37,637 bases of DNA from Coleofasciculus sp. LEGE 07092 (GCF_015207375.1 NZ_JADEWY010000061.1:1-37637); one strand, 5' to 3'. Positions 17,032-24,942 are shown, counted from the first letter of the stretch. The notes: a model not told the origin generated them from the sequence alone. A program made the numbers and translations.

Positions 17032-18225
17032 TTATACCTGGCGCAGATCTAAATGAGTAGTTTCCTCCATTATTCCGCTTGAATACTCTCGCAAACCTGT
17101 TGCAATGCGACGGGCTTCTAGGCGATCGACGGTGAGGAAATCTGCGAAGCGCCCTTCAGTAATAAGCCCCTGATCTAGTGCCTCAATAGCAAGGTGTTGG
17201 TAGTGGATGGGAATCATATCAGTGCGTTGTGGGATTTCTTCTAAGCCAAGCTCTTGCTGTACTTTTCTAACTTTCAGTCCCCGATCGCGCAGGCGATCCC
17301 AAGTTCCCGATGGTAAAAGCTTGATTGCTTCTAATCGATTAACGAGGGCTTCAATAGATACGCTATAGTAGTGAGCCAAAGTAAATAAATTAGTTGGAGT
17401 GAACTTGCCATGCGCTTGGTACATATCATTGAACCGTTTAAGCAAGCCACTCGTCGGCATTAGAAAATAGTCTGGGAAAGTGTCAGCTAGTCGTTCACTC
17501 TCTGGCTTCCTTTGGTACTGCTCCTCATAGTCGAGTACAGGCTGGCGTCGATGGGCAAGAAAGTGAAGATATTCATGAGCCAGCGACCAACGCCGTCGCT
17601 CTTCAGGGTGGTTGGCGTTAATTGCTATACACCCACCGAGTTTTTCATCGTAGCTGTATATCCCTGAATATTTAGATGGCATCTCTAGATAGAAAATGCG
17701 AAGCCCTACACTCTGCTCTAGGATGTCTCGCAGAAGAGGAATAGGACCGTCTCCAAGCCCAAGCCGCTGGCGTTCTGCGATCGCAATGCTCTCCGCAGCA
17801 GCCGCGCTCGGCATACCCATTACCTCATAATCTTGAGGATAATTCTGTGGGAGTGGTGCATCCATTATCTCCTCAAGCTCCATATAATTCCGGCACAACT
17901 CCTCTAAGCGCAAAATGACGGGTTCGATCTGCGACTCTTCTACGTCATTTCGTCGGTAGGCTGCTCGGAACTGAACCTCGAAAGGTTGCACCACGGGACG
18001 TGATTGAACAAAATCACTAACTGCTCGTCCGTAAGCACGGGCAAGTTTGATTAGCTCAGTTGGCTTAAGACGACGCTCTCCTTTCTCGATCGCAACCATA
18101 GTTGTACGTGCAGCATCAATGACTTTAGCTGCATCAGCTTGGGTCATGCCGCATTTATTACGCGCCTGTTGCAGGAGTTCGCCCAATCGACCCATATCAA
18201 TGTTGTCAAGGACGTTGTTAGTCAT
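17032..18225 (-). CDS. XRE-family regulator fused to ImmA/IrrE metallopeptidase
   Basis: A 397-residue fusion. Residues 13-67 form a helix-turn-helix of the XRE type (MTQADAAKVIDAARTTMVAIE-like, shown in part). Residues 140-260 hold the ImmA/IrrE peptidase domain with HEYLH (H217, E218, H221) as the zinc motif and E244 as the likely third ligand, before LADTFPDYFLMP. ImmA-type enzymes cleave repressors to derepress mobile-element or defence genes. A C-terminal region of about 100 residues is unassigned. The start ATG overlaps the QueC-like stop by 4 bp (ATGA), so the genes are coupled. It probably regulates this operon. Confidence 0.9.
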   Translation of the reverse strand: MTNNVLDNIDMGRLGELLQQARNKCGMTQADAAKVIDAARTTMVAIEKGERRLKPTELIKLARAYGRAVSDFVQSRPVVQPFEVQFRAAYRRNDVEESQIEPVILRLEELCRNYMELEEIMDAPLPQNYPQDYEVMGMPSAAAAESIAIAERQRLGLGDGPIPLLRDILEQSVGLRIFYLEMPSKYSGIYSYDEKLGGCIAINANHPEERRRWSLAHEYLHFLAHRRQPVLDYEEQYQRKPESERLADTFPDYFLMPTSGLLKRFNDMYQAHGKFTPTNLFTLAHYYSVSIEALVNRLEAIKLLPSGTWDRLRDRGLKVRKVQQELGLEEIPQRTDMIPIHYQHLAIEALDQGLITEGRFADFLTVDRLEARRIATGLREYSSGIMEETTHLDLRQV

Positions 18226-19700
18226 GGCAAGAGTCCCTCAACTTTGTGGAGTGACAGCTTTGAAGATACTTGCTGATTGCTATCTTTATCCAAGAACTCC
18301 TCTTCAATCCGCGATTTTACGGTATCCCATTCAGCAACGTAGGTTTGATAGAGCTTGAGCAGACGGCTCTGCATTTCAGCAGGCAGTAAACTTTCTGCCG
18401 CAGCACTTCGATCAACGATGTCGTCTAGCTGAAGAAACTCTCTAGTTAAAGCTTGCCATTGAAAATTAGGGTTATCTGAAGCACTAAGCAGGCGACGGAA
18501 AGTACGGACTTGTGTGAGCATATGGTGCAGATACAAGCTTGTATCTCCTGCTGGGCGTTTTCCATGAGGCACAACATAGCGAGTTCTATCTTTTATTTTT
18601 GAAGCAGCAAGCGCCTGCTTTCTCAAAATACAAGAGGAGCAGTACCCACACTGAATTGGTCGCTTACGGTGTGGACTGTCGCATGACATAGTTAGCGGTG
18701 GCAGGTCGCTTCTCCTGTCCTCAGCTAAAGCTTTGCTCATTTCGGCTTTAGTCCAGAAGAGGAATGGGTTACACACTCGAAACTCTTCTCCCAAAAGCTC
18801 TGAAACGACATCGCTCACCATAAGCAAAGTCAGCGGATGAACAGAACGGGAGTGATCTAATCCCACAGCAGATGCGCGGTATGGAAGATTGATCGCACCG
18901 ATTCCGTTCTCATACACACAAAGAACTTTCTGACCCATTAGGTACGCATAGGCAGCACCAAGTAATGTAAACACAACACCTCGCGCCCTGAGGATATTAT
19001 TCTTTTGATGCAAGCTGCTATCAGAGAAACGGATTGGAACTCGGCAGAGATTGAGGCGATTGGGGAAGGAAGGCTGGAGTGCTTTAAATACAAGTTCTTG
19101 ACGAGCATAGACATTATCATTACTGCCAGTTCCAAACATCATGAACGATGCTGTATGACTTGTTTGAAATCGGGTATAAAGACCTGCAAGAGCATCAAGT
19201 CCACCACTCCATAGTGCCACCTCACACTCTTCGGGTTCATTTGGAAAAATCCATTCCTCCTGTTCAACAATTCGTCCTGGCACGGTTCGTTTTTGGAAGT
19301 CAAAAGTCCATCGACTCCCAGTAACCCACCCAAGCAGAGTTTCTAGCTTTACTTGAAATGAACTAGTGTTTAGCAATTCTGGATGACGCACTGGAAGTAC
19401 TATACGAATGCGGCTCTGCTCCCGGCGCAGATGTTGAACAGCAAGGCGATCCGAAGCATGGATTGCAACAGCAAGGTCAATCAGATCGGCAACGACGGAT
19501 GGAAACTTTCGCTGAACTCGGCATCCAAACTCCCTATCATCCACAGTGAGTCCAATGGTACTCTCCTTGTTCCTGAAGTGATCGACAAAGCAAACAGATC
19601 CATTGCTATTCAGCACGGGACTAAAACGCAATGTGTAATCGCTATCGTGGGTGTGGTGCTTCTTCATGATTCTAATCCGCAGAGCATAGGAGATCTTCAT
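18222..19700 (-). CDS. QueC-like (QatC-type) PP-loop protein
   Basis: A 492-residue protein, about twice the length of QueC. The PP-loop VALWSGGLDALAGLY lies at 161-175, with SGGLDA where housekeeping QueC has SGGLDS. A Zn site follows with C340, C351, C354 and C357 (CGYCSSC), as in QueC. The N-terminal 150 residues and the C-terminal 110 residues are extra. QueC makes preQ0, but long QueC-like proteins also occur in defence systems such as Qat and type IV CBASS, where they modify proteins. An alternative start at 19667 (ATG, 11 residues shorter) would avoid a 29-bp overlap with the preceding gene and leave 4 bp between the genes. No queuosine genes are adjacent, so a housekeeping role is unlikely. 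Confidence 0.8.
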   Translation of the reverse strand: MKISYALRIRIMKKHHTHDSDYTLRFSPVLNSNGSVCFVDHFRNKESTIGLTVDDREFGCRVQRKFPSVVADLIDLAVAIHASDRLAVQHLRREQSRIRIVLPVRHPELLNTSSFQVKLETLLGWVTGSRWTFDFQKRTVPGRIVEQEEWIFPNEPEECEVALWSGGLDALAGLYTRFQTSHTASFMMFGTGSNDNVYARQELVFKALQPSFPNRLNLCRVPIRFSDSSLHQKNNILRARGVVFTLLGAAYAYLMGQKVLCVYENGIGAINLPYRASAVGLDHSRSVHPLTLLMVSDVVSELLGEEFRVCNPFLFWTKAEMSKALAEDRRSDLPPLTMSCDSPHRKRPIQCGYCSSCILRKQALAASKIKDRTRYVVPHGKRPAGDTSLYLHHMLTQVRTFRRLLSASDNPNFQWQALTREFLQLDDIVDRSAAAESLLPAEMQSRLLKLYQTYVAEWDTVKSRIEEEFLDKDSNQQVSSKLSLHKVEGLLP

Positions 19701-20310
19701 CCAGGTCTACTGGCTTCAATTCAGGGCGTCGCGGCAATCGCAGGTTTGCTACGCTTTGAGTTTCAGTTGCCTTTTTAGCCCATTTGCTTATCGCAGTAAG
19801 AATATCTGCCTGAATCTCCTCAATACGCCCTGTAAGAGTCACTTCGTCAATCCCAGCGTGATGTTCAGAGGTTAGCGGGATGCGTTCTTTAAAGTCTGAT
19901 TCGTACACCTCGTACATATACTGCTTTAAGATTGCCTCTGAAGCGTTGTCAACATCTATTTCTCGCCCGTACCTGAGATCGTGAAGAACGCCCTTAGCAG
20001 CACGAAGAGTAAGCTCCTTAAGGTCAGGTCGCCCATCGACTTGTCCAGCTAAGGTATCAAACTCCCTATTTAAAGCAGCCCAATCCACAGAGCCATTCTC
20101 ACCAGCATCGTTGATAGCTCGCTCTAAGCTCTCCCCCATGCGCTTGGCTAGCATGACAGGAAGATCACCTTTTCTCATGAGGTCTCGCTTGAGCGCTTCC
20201 CTTGTCACGCGAGCGCATTCATTTCTATCAGCCTTTCCTTCACAAAGCCACTGGTACGGCTTTTGATAGAGCCGCGCGAGCCTACTGTGAACAATATCTC
20301 CGTCTGGCAT
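19672..20310 (-). CDS. Hypothetical protein, first gene of the QueC-like operon
   Basis: A 212-residue soluble protein of unknown family. It is mostly helical and charged, with no Cys cluster or membrane segment. The start is set by GGAGGT (20317-20322) six bases before the ATG at 20310. A longer reading frame from a TTG at 20358 is less likely. It is the first of four tightly packed genes (unknown, QueC-like, XRE-ImmA/IrrE, PIN), so it probably works with them, perhaps as the substrate or partner of the QueC-like protein by analogy with Qat and type IV CBASS. That analogy is inference only. A TGACAATGTCA palindrome lies 55 bp upstream. Confidence 0.65.
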   Translation of the reverse strand: MPDGDIVHSRLARLYQKPYQWLCEGKADRNECARVTREALKRDLMRKGDLPVMLAKRMGESLERAINDAGENGSVDWAALNREFDTLAGQVDGRPDLKELTLRAAKGVLHDLRYGREIDVDNASEAILKQYMYEVYESDFKERIPLTSEHHAGIDEVTLTGRIEEIQADILTAISKWAKKATETQSVANLRLPRRPELKPVDLDEDLLCSAD

Positions 20311-20316
20311 GGTCAA

Positions 20317-20322
20317 ACCTCC
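20317..20322 (-). promoter_or_regulatory. Strong ribosome-binding site GGAGGT
   Basis: On the minus strand GGAGGT precedes the ATG at 20310 by six bases. It decides this start over the in-frame TTG 48 bp upstream. Confidence 0.7.
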
Positions 20323-20364
20323 GAAGCTTGGAGCTGCTTCTATGATGAAGTTAGACAATTAACC

Positions 20365-20375
20365 TGACAATGTCA
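20365..20375. promoter_or_regulatory. Candidate operator TGACAATGTCA
   Basis: A perfect 11-bp palindrome (TGACA-A-TGTCA) about 55 bp upstream of the first gene of the operon, in an AT-rich promoter-like stretch. A further TGTCAG half-site lies at about 20404. Because the operon encodes an XRE protein, this is a plausible autoregulation site, but that is inferred from position only. Confidence 0.4.
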
Positions 20376-20534
20376 ACTATCAATTTAAAATAATATGCAA
20401 AAATGTCAGCTTTTAAAGCCAATTCCCTGACTATACACCGACAATCCAGATGCGTGATTATTTTCTGTTTGTGGAACAATCAGGAATGAGCGCTCATGCC
20501 TGCCAGCTAATACCTGACTGCAAAAGCTATCTTG

Positions 20535-20583
20535 TTTGAAGACAAATCCGAATGTGAGTTCAACGGATAGTCAATTGTGTGAT
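20535..20583 (+). repeat. 49-bp direct repeat, right copy
   Basis: Matches 16219-16267 at 47 of 49 positions. It marks the right edge of the presumed inserted cassette. Confidence 0.9.
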
Positions 20584-20631
20584 TCCGACAACCTTTTTTC
20601 AAGTGCCGTACCGCCAAACCCTTACAAATAA
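20536..20631 (+). pseudogene. 3' end remnant of a STAND/WD40 gene
   Basis: The frame reads LKTNPNVSSTDSQLCD, the same as the C terminus of the STAND protein at 11450-16321, then continues differently to a TAA at 20629-20631. No upstream part of such a gene is present. It is either the original end of the STAND gene, cut off by the cassette, or the end of a lost paralogue. Confidence 0.7.
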
Positions 20632-20699
20632 AGGTGTTGAAGCTATTTTTACCCATCTCCTCAAAAAACACCTACCCACTGTCGGAAATTTTACTTCCC

Positions 20700-21953
20700 C
20701 TAACCCTTCTCCTGAGTCACCAAAATCTGGTTGAGGTACTGCAAAATTACTATCCCAATACCAATGCTAGCTGCCGCAATTAGCCAAAAGCTGTGAGCCA
20801 CTACCCGCGACTGATCCAACGCCCACCCTCCCATAGGAGGACCAATTAAATAGCCAATCGCCCAGCATTGAGAGTTAATCGATAGGTAAACTCCCCGCAG
20901 AGACTCTGGAGCTAAATCCACAACCAAGGTAGAGGAAGAGGGAGTATAAGATACCAGCGCGATCGCTAAAATTCCCAGTGCCAAAATTGCCCAAATTAAC
21001 GGATAGCTTGACGCCACTCCCGTCAGCCAAACCATCACAAACCCGCCCCCCCACAGCAGTAGCGATACCATTAAAGCATGGGGACGGCTGAAACGATTGA
21101 GCGATCGCGCCACAGGTAACTGACAAAGGACTGCAACCACAATATGCCAGCTAAAAAGACCGCTAATTGTTGTCGGTGAAAATCCCCCATCTGACTCGGC
21201 TGCCGATACAAAATTTGTAAAATACAACGGCATCGTACTTTGTACCTGGGCAATATAAGTAGTGAACAGGATATTCACCAGAACATACACCATCAAACGA
21301 TGATCGCTGAACGCAACACCCCAACTCTGATGAAACCGCCGCTGATGATCTTGAAACTGAAGGGTTTCTGCGATCGCAAAATAGATAATGGCAAAAAATA
21401 CGACAAAAGAAATGCCATCAATAACAAACAAAGCCCGATAATTTCCAGCAGTGGCAATCAACGCCCCACCCAACACCACACCGATACCTAACCCCATACT
21501 ATCTGCCAGTCGGGTAATCGCAAATGCCTCATTACGTTGGTCTATCGTCGTTAAATCAGCAACCGCTGCTTCTGTAGCGGGCCAATACAACCCAATCCCC
21601 AACCCCATCAACAAATTCCCCATAACCAGAGTCGGAAAGTTGTAGGTTAAAGCTAATACGACATCAGCCAACGCTGAAACGGCTGCCGAAAGTAATAAGG
21701 TGCGCCTACGTCCCCAAAACCGGGAATCTGCAAAGGAACCCCCCAAAAAACGACCCAACACCCCCGAAACCGACGCACTCCCCAAGGCAATACCCACGGC
21801 TGTGGCTGATAATCCAACCTGGTTAACGAAAAAAATCGGAGCATAAAATAGGGTGAATCCCGAACCCACTTGAGATAGTAATCGACCCGCAGCCAGAATC
21901 CAAACTTGGTGACTCAGTTGCGGTAGCCAAGAAAGCAGCTTGTGCTTGAGCAT
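20700..21953 (-). CDS. MFS transporter
   Basis: A 417-residue protein with about 12 membrane segments, the normal size for the major facilitator superfamily. The loop between segments 2 and 3 has GGSFADSRFWGRRRTLLLS, matching the family's motif A (G-x3-D-R-x-GRR type). The overall pattern resembles the DHA1 drug-proton antiporter branch. The substrate cannot be read from the sequence. The gene stands alone, transcribed away from the gene at 22055, with the two promoters sharing the ~100-bp gap. Confidence 0.9.
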   Translation of the reverse strand: MLKHKLLSWLPQLSHQVWILAAGRLLSQVGSGFTLFYAPIFFVNQVGLSATAVGIALGSASVSGVLGRFLGGSFADSRFWGRRRTLLLSAAVSALADVVLALTYNFPTLVMGNLLMGLGIGLYWPATEAAVADLTTIDQRNEAFAITRLADSMGLGIGVVLGGALIATAGNYRALFVIDGISFVVFFAIIYFAIAETLQFQDHQRRFHQSWGVAFSDHRLMVYVLVNILFTTYIAQVQSTMPLYFTNFVSAAESDGGFSPTTISGLFSWHIVVAVLCQLPVARSLNRFSRPHALMVSLLLWGGGFVMVWLTGVASSYPLIWAILALGILAIALVSYTPSSSTLVVDLAPESLRGVYLSINSQCWAIGYLIGPPMGGWALDQSRVVAHSFWLIAAASIGIGIVILQYLNQILVTQEKG

Positions 21954-22054
21954 GGAAATAGGAGGGTATAAATCAGACCTTACTTAGGATAAGAAATTTT
22001 TATAGTTTTGCCCTGATAGGGACGCTGAATCTGTCAAAATTAGGAGAATCAACC

Positions 22055-22711
22055 ATGGAAATGTCGATTAAAGCAGCGATCGCAACTGCACAAGTTCAAA
22101 ACCGCTTTCTAAATCAAACCGAACTGGAAGTTGTTTTCGGTTGGCTCAAACAAGCCGAAGCCCGCCGAGACACCGCCGAGTATTTACAAAAAAATGCCCG
22201 ACTCCTGATTGATAGTGCTGTCCAAGCAGTATCCCAGCAGTTTCCTGAGTATACCTCTGTATCTGAATGCGCCGATGGTATTGATTACTGTCTGCGCTTG
22301 ATTCAATACTGTTTATTAGTCGATACCACCGATCTACTCGATGAGTATCTAATTAATCGCTTCGACGAAATCAGCCAGACCTTCAACCTATCACCTAACG
22401 CTGTAACTACAGCTCTTGAGTACATTCAGAACAATCACAGTTTAACTGACCAAGCCGCGATCACCGTTAATCAGTATCTCAATTATGCGATCAACACCCT
22501 GGTCAAATTAGGAGAGAAGGAGAAAACCCTTGCCCAGAATAGTAATGGCAAAGTTGAGGTAGAACGTACCTATGACCCAACGGCGAAACCTTTCTGGCAA
22601 AGGATTGTAGAGATTGGAGAACAGGTTCCAAAGGAGGAATGGGATAAATTGCCAAGGGATTTTGCTCGTAATTTTGAACATTATATGTACGGCGCACCTA
22701 GAGAAGAATGA
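22055..22711 (+). CDS. Phycocyanin-alpha-like domain fused to an antitoxin-like tail
   Basis: A 218-residue protein. Residues 3-150 resemble the alpha subunit of phycocyanin: NRFLNQTELEVVFGWLKQA, LIDSAVQAVSQQFP, ECADGIDYCLRLIQYCLL, DEYLINRFDEISQTFNLSP and YLNYAINTL all align with CpcA blocks. The bilin-binding Cys84 corresponds to C72, but the Asp87 position is Gly75, and the loop before it is shorter. After a linker (155-175), residues 178-218 (FWQRIVEIGEQVPKEEWDKL and onward) look like the short antitoxins that cyanobacteria pair with PIN toxins. The stop overlaps the PIN gene start by 4 bp (ATGA). A good AGGAG precedes the ATG. Probably an antitoxin with a phycobiliprotein-derived domain; chromophore binding is unproven. 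Confidence 0.75.
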   Translation: MEMSIKAAIATAQVQNRFLNQTELEVVFGWLKQAEARRDTAEYLQKNARLLIDSAVQAVSQQFPEYTSVSECADGIDYCLRLIQYCLLVDTTDLLDEYLINRFDEISQTFNLSPNAVTTALEYIQNNHSLTDQAAITVNQYLNYAINTLVKLGEKEKTLAQNSNGKVEVERTYDPTAKPFWQRIVEIGEQVPKEEWDKLPRDFARNFEHYMYGAPREE

Positions 22712-23136
22712 GGCGTGTATTCCTAGATACCTCCTATTTGCAAGCACTTGCCGATCCTGGTGACGATTTGCATAATCGTGCTCAAGCCGTTACAGCAAGC
22801 TTGGATTCGTTTTTTGCACTCACTAGTGAGATGGTGCTGGTTGAACTGCTGAATGCTTTGTCTGGAGAACGATATCTTCGTCAGACGGCTATCCAGATAA
22901 CCCATGAGTTGCGGGGTAATCCGAACGTAGAAATCGTCCCGCAGACAAGCGAACAGTTCGAGGAAGCGCGGCAATCCTACCAACAACGACTAGACAAGGG
23001 CTACAGCCTCACCGACTGTGCCTCAATGCTGATTATGCGGGAAAAGGGTATTCAGGATGTTCTAACTTACGATCAGCATTTCAAACAGGAAGGATTCAAT
23101 GCATTGCTCCGAAAAGATGAGTATGGCGTTTCCTAG
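22708..23136 (+). CDS. PIN-domain toxin (VapC type)
   Basis: A 142-residue protein of the normal VapC length. The four acidic residues expected in the PIN active site are visible: D7 (VFLDTSY), E46 (MVLVELLNAL), D103 (YSLTDCASM) and D122 (LTYDQHF). VapC toxins are endoribonucleases, many cutting tRNA. The start overlaps the stop of the upstream gene by 4 bp, as in typical toxin-antitoxin operons, so the phycocyanin-like protein is the likely antitoxin. The gene is intact, with no sign of decay. Confidence 0.88.
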   Translation: MRRVFLDTSYLQALADPGDDLHNRAQAVTASLDSFFALTSEMVLVELLNALSGERYLRQTAIQITHELRGNPNVEIVPQTSEQFEEARQSYQQRLDKGYSLTDCASMLIMREKGIQDVLTYDQHFKQEGFNALLRKDEYGVS

Positions 23137-23171
23137 CGTCGTGAGGTACATTTAGCTTTCTTACCCACTCC

Positions 23172-23199
23172 CCCAACTCCCAACTCCCAACTCCCAACT
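23172..23199 (+). repeat. Heptamer STRR-type repeat (CCCAACT x4)
   Basis: Four exact copies of CCCAACT end right at the ATG of egtC (23200), so the leader has no Shine-Dalgarno sequence. Heptanucleotide tandem repeats of this kind are a known cyanobacterial feature (STRR sequences). Confidence 0.85.
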
Positions 23200-23991
23200 A
23201 TGTGTCGATTGCTTGCCTACCTGGGTTCCTCAATTCAACTCAACCGCATCCTGTACAAACCCGAACATTCTCTCATTGTCCAGAGTTATCAGCCGAAGGA
23301 GATGACTGCTGGCGTGGTTAATGCCGATGGGTTGGGTGTTGGCTGGTATCACCCCCGACAAGATGTTGAGCCGTTTACCTACAAAAACACCCTACCGATT
23401 TGGAACGATACTAACCTGCCCGAATTGAGTCGGTATGTCGAGTCAGGATGCGTTCTGGCGTATATTCGTAGCGCCACACCCGGTCAAGGACTAGATGTGG
23501 GTAACTGTCAGCCGTTTAGACGCGATCGCCTTTTATTCACCCACAATGGTTTTATCAGCAATTTCCGCCAAAGTCTATACCGACCCATACGCGATCGCTT
23601 GAGTGATGAAATCTACCAATCCATCCACGGCACTACTGATTCCGAGCATATTTTTGCATTACTGGTTAATGAGTTGCAAGCCTTTCCGAATTGCTCCATC
23701 CAAAAAGCCTTGCACAATACATTAACAACGTTGACTCAGTTAGCCAAAGAGTATCAAGTTAGTTTTTCTGCCAACGTAGTCGTTAGTGATGGACACTGCC
23801 TCATTGCCAGTCGCCATGCGTATGGAACTTCGACTCCCACACTGTACTGGTTGAGCGATAACCCAAATTACCCCGATTCCGTAATTATTGCATCTGAACC
23901 CCTCTTTGCTGGGAATTGGCACAGTTGCCCCGAGGGTAGCATTATCAACGTGAAGAAAAATCTAGACGTTTGCATTGAGCAACTCATTTAG
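23200..23991 (+). CDS. egtC: Ergothioneine biosynthesis protein EgtC
   Basis: A 263-residue class II glutamine amidotransferase-type hydrolase. Cys2, after removal of Met1, is the catalytic nucleophile (MCRLLAYLG). Conserved blocks are NADGLGVGWY (about 41-50), AYIRSATPGQG and GNCQPFRRDRLLFTHNGFI (about 101-119). EgtC removes the glutamate from gamma-glutamyl-hercynylcysteine sulfoxide in ergothioneine synthesis. The egtB gene lies 1.1 kb downstream on the same strand. The ATG follows directly on four CCCAACT repeats, so translation initiation is unusual. EgtA, EgtD and EgtE are not in the window; cyanobacteria often lack EgtA. Confidence 0.88.
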   Translation: MCRLLAYLGSSIQLNRILYKPEHSLIVQSYQPKEMTAGVVNADGLGVGWYHPRQDVEPFTYKNTLPIWNDTNLPELSRYVESGCVLAYIRSATPGQGLDVGNCQPFRRDRLLFTHNGFISNFRQSLYRPIRDRLSDEIYQSIHGTTDSEHIFALLVNELQAFPNCSIQKALHNTLTTLTQLAKEYQVSFSANVVVSDGHCLIASRHAYGTSTPTLYWLSDNPNYPDSVIIASEPLFAGNWHSCPEGSIINVKKNLDVCIEQLI

Positions 23992-24050
23992 TCCGAGCAG
24001 GTAGGCGACGCCAGACAGATGGGGTAAGAAAGGGCACAACACGATGAAAT

Positions 24051-24080
24051 AGTTTGGGTTGAGCTACGGCAAAACCCAAC
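24051..24080. repeat. Imperfect GGGTT/AACCC inverted repeat
   Basis: AGTTTGGGTT (24051-24060) and AACCCAACT (about 24072-24080) can pair with one bulge. It lies just past the stop of the minus-strand gene at 24083 and may help terminate it. It is of the same type as the repeat at 4746-4770. Confidence 0.5.
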
Positions 24081-24082
24081 TG

Positions 24083-24529
24083 TTACCGACGCTCGTTCCT
24101 GTCACAGCTCATATCCCGACGCAAATCCCGTTCTACACTTCGCACAACGTCGTCCAAAATCTCATCAATATCGTCATCCTTATCATAGGAATAGGTATTG
24201 CACTGAGAGGTACTATAGGTTTCGCGGCGATTGGGAACAGTGTTTCGTTGACCGGTGTAGGAACGACCATAATACCCGTCATCATAACCTCGGGAAAATT
24301 CCCCACCTGCCGTGCGTGGTTCATAGGTTTCTCCTCGGCGAGCCATTTCTGCACCTTCGCGATAGCCATCGTCGTAAGCGGTGGGGTGACTGCCCGGATC
24401 TTTAATCATGCGCACCTGTTCGACAGGATAGCAGTAGGTATAGGTCTCAGATCGAGCAGCAGGGGCAATTAGGAGGAGTGCAGGTGCTGTGGCGAGAGTC
24501 ATGAGACTGGCAGAAACGATTCGCTTCAT
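24083..24529 (-). CDS. Secreted hypothetical protein with duplicated YDDGY motif
   Basis: A 148-residue protein. MKRIVSASLMTLATAPALLL followed by IAPAARS is a clear signal peptide. The mature protein is polar and Gly/Tyr/Arg-rich, with YDDGYREG and YDDGYYGR (about residues 52-59 and 82-89) as a duplicated motif, two Cys in the C-terminal part (CNTYSY and DMSCDRN), and an acidic helix before the end. The ATG at 24529 is set by AGGATAGG just before it; the frame upstream adds 11 unlikely residues. Function unknown. It lies between egtC and egtB but on the opposite strand. Confidence 0.65.
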   Translation of the reverse strand: MKRIVSASLMTLATAPALLLIAPAARSETYTYCYPVEQVRMIKDPGSHPTAYDDGYREGAEMARRGETYEPRTAGGEFSRGYDDGYYGRSYTGQRNTVPNRRETYSTSQCNTYSYDKDDDIDEILDDVVRSVERDLRRDMSCDRNERR

Positions 24530-24632
24530 GTTCCTATCCTTTGAACGTGAATTCCAATGCAAACGGATACCGTTATTAGATTAGCCTGTCCGCTTTTCTT
24601 TTGTTTGACAGGAGTGCAGATATCAACGGATA

Positions 24633-24821
24633 CTACTGGCGCCAATCTGGAAATTTACCTTGCAGACAAGCAGAAATTTCTTCTGTCCAGGACTCATCTA
24701 CTGCTTTTATCCACGCCTCAAATTTGTCTTCTGTTCCAGATTTCAAACTTTTATACTGTCGCTTGAGTAAAATTTTTTTGGAGTTACCTGACTGATTATT
24801 GGTTGCTTTAGATACGGTCAC
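24633..24821 (-). CDS. Small hypothetical protein
   Basis: A 62-residue Lys/Glu/Trp-rich protein from a GTG at 24821 with a GGAG sequence about 8 bp upstream. The C-terminal half (DKFEAWIKAVDESWTEEISA) reads like a real amphipathic helix. No family is recognised and the start is non-standard, so the call is modest. It would be a soluble, basic-then-acidic polypeptide. It is read divergently from egtB, and the 304-bp gap between them holds the Fur-like site. Confidence 0.4.
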   Translation of the reverse strand: MTVSKATNNQSGNSKKILLKRQYKSLKSGTEDKFEAWIKAVDESWTEEISACLQGKFPDWRQ

Positions 24822-24927
24822 GGTCGCTCTCCACTGATTGCACTCAATAAAATCGTGGCTATGGCTTACTTCACCATAGTTTAGTATTTTCCGGGAATTA
24901 TTAGTAAATTTAATCCATCAAAATTAT

Positions 24928-24942
24928 TGATGATTATCATCC
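24928..24942. promoter_or_regulatory. Fur-box-like sequence
   Basis: TGATGATTATCATCC fits the Fur 7-1-7 pattern (TGATAAT-N-ATTATCA) at about 11 of 14 positions by eye. It lies ~180 bp upstream of egtB and ~100 bp upstream of the small gene at 24633-24821. Iron control of an iron-dependent enzyme would make sense, but the match is imperfect. Confidence 0.35.

Noticed and set aside
16460-20310. Housekeeping queuosine (preQ0) operon
   Set aside because: No QueD, QueE or QueF-type genes are present, the QueC-like protein is about twice the normal length with SGGLDA instead of SGGLDS, and its neighbours are ImmA/IrrE and PIN proteins.
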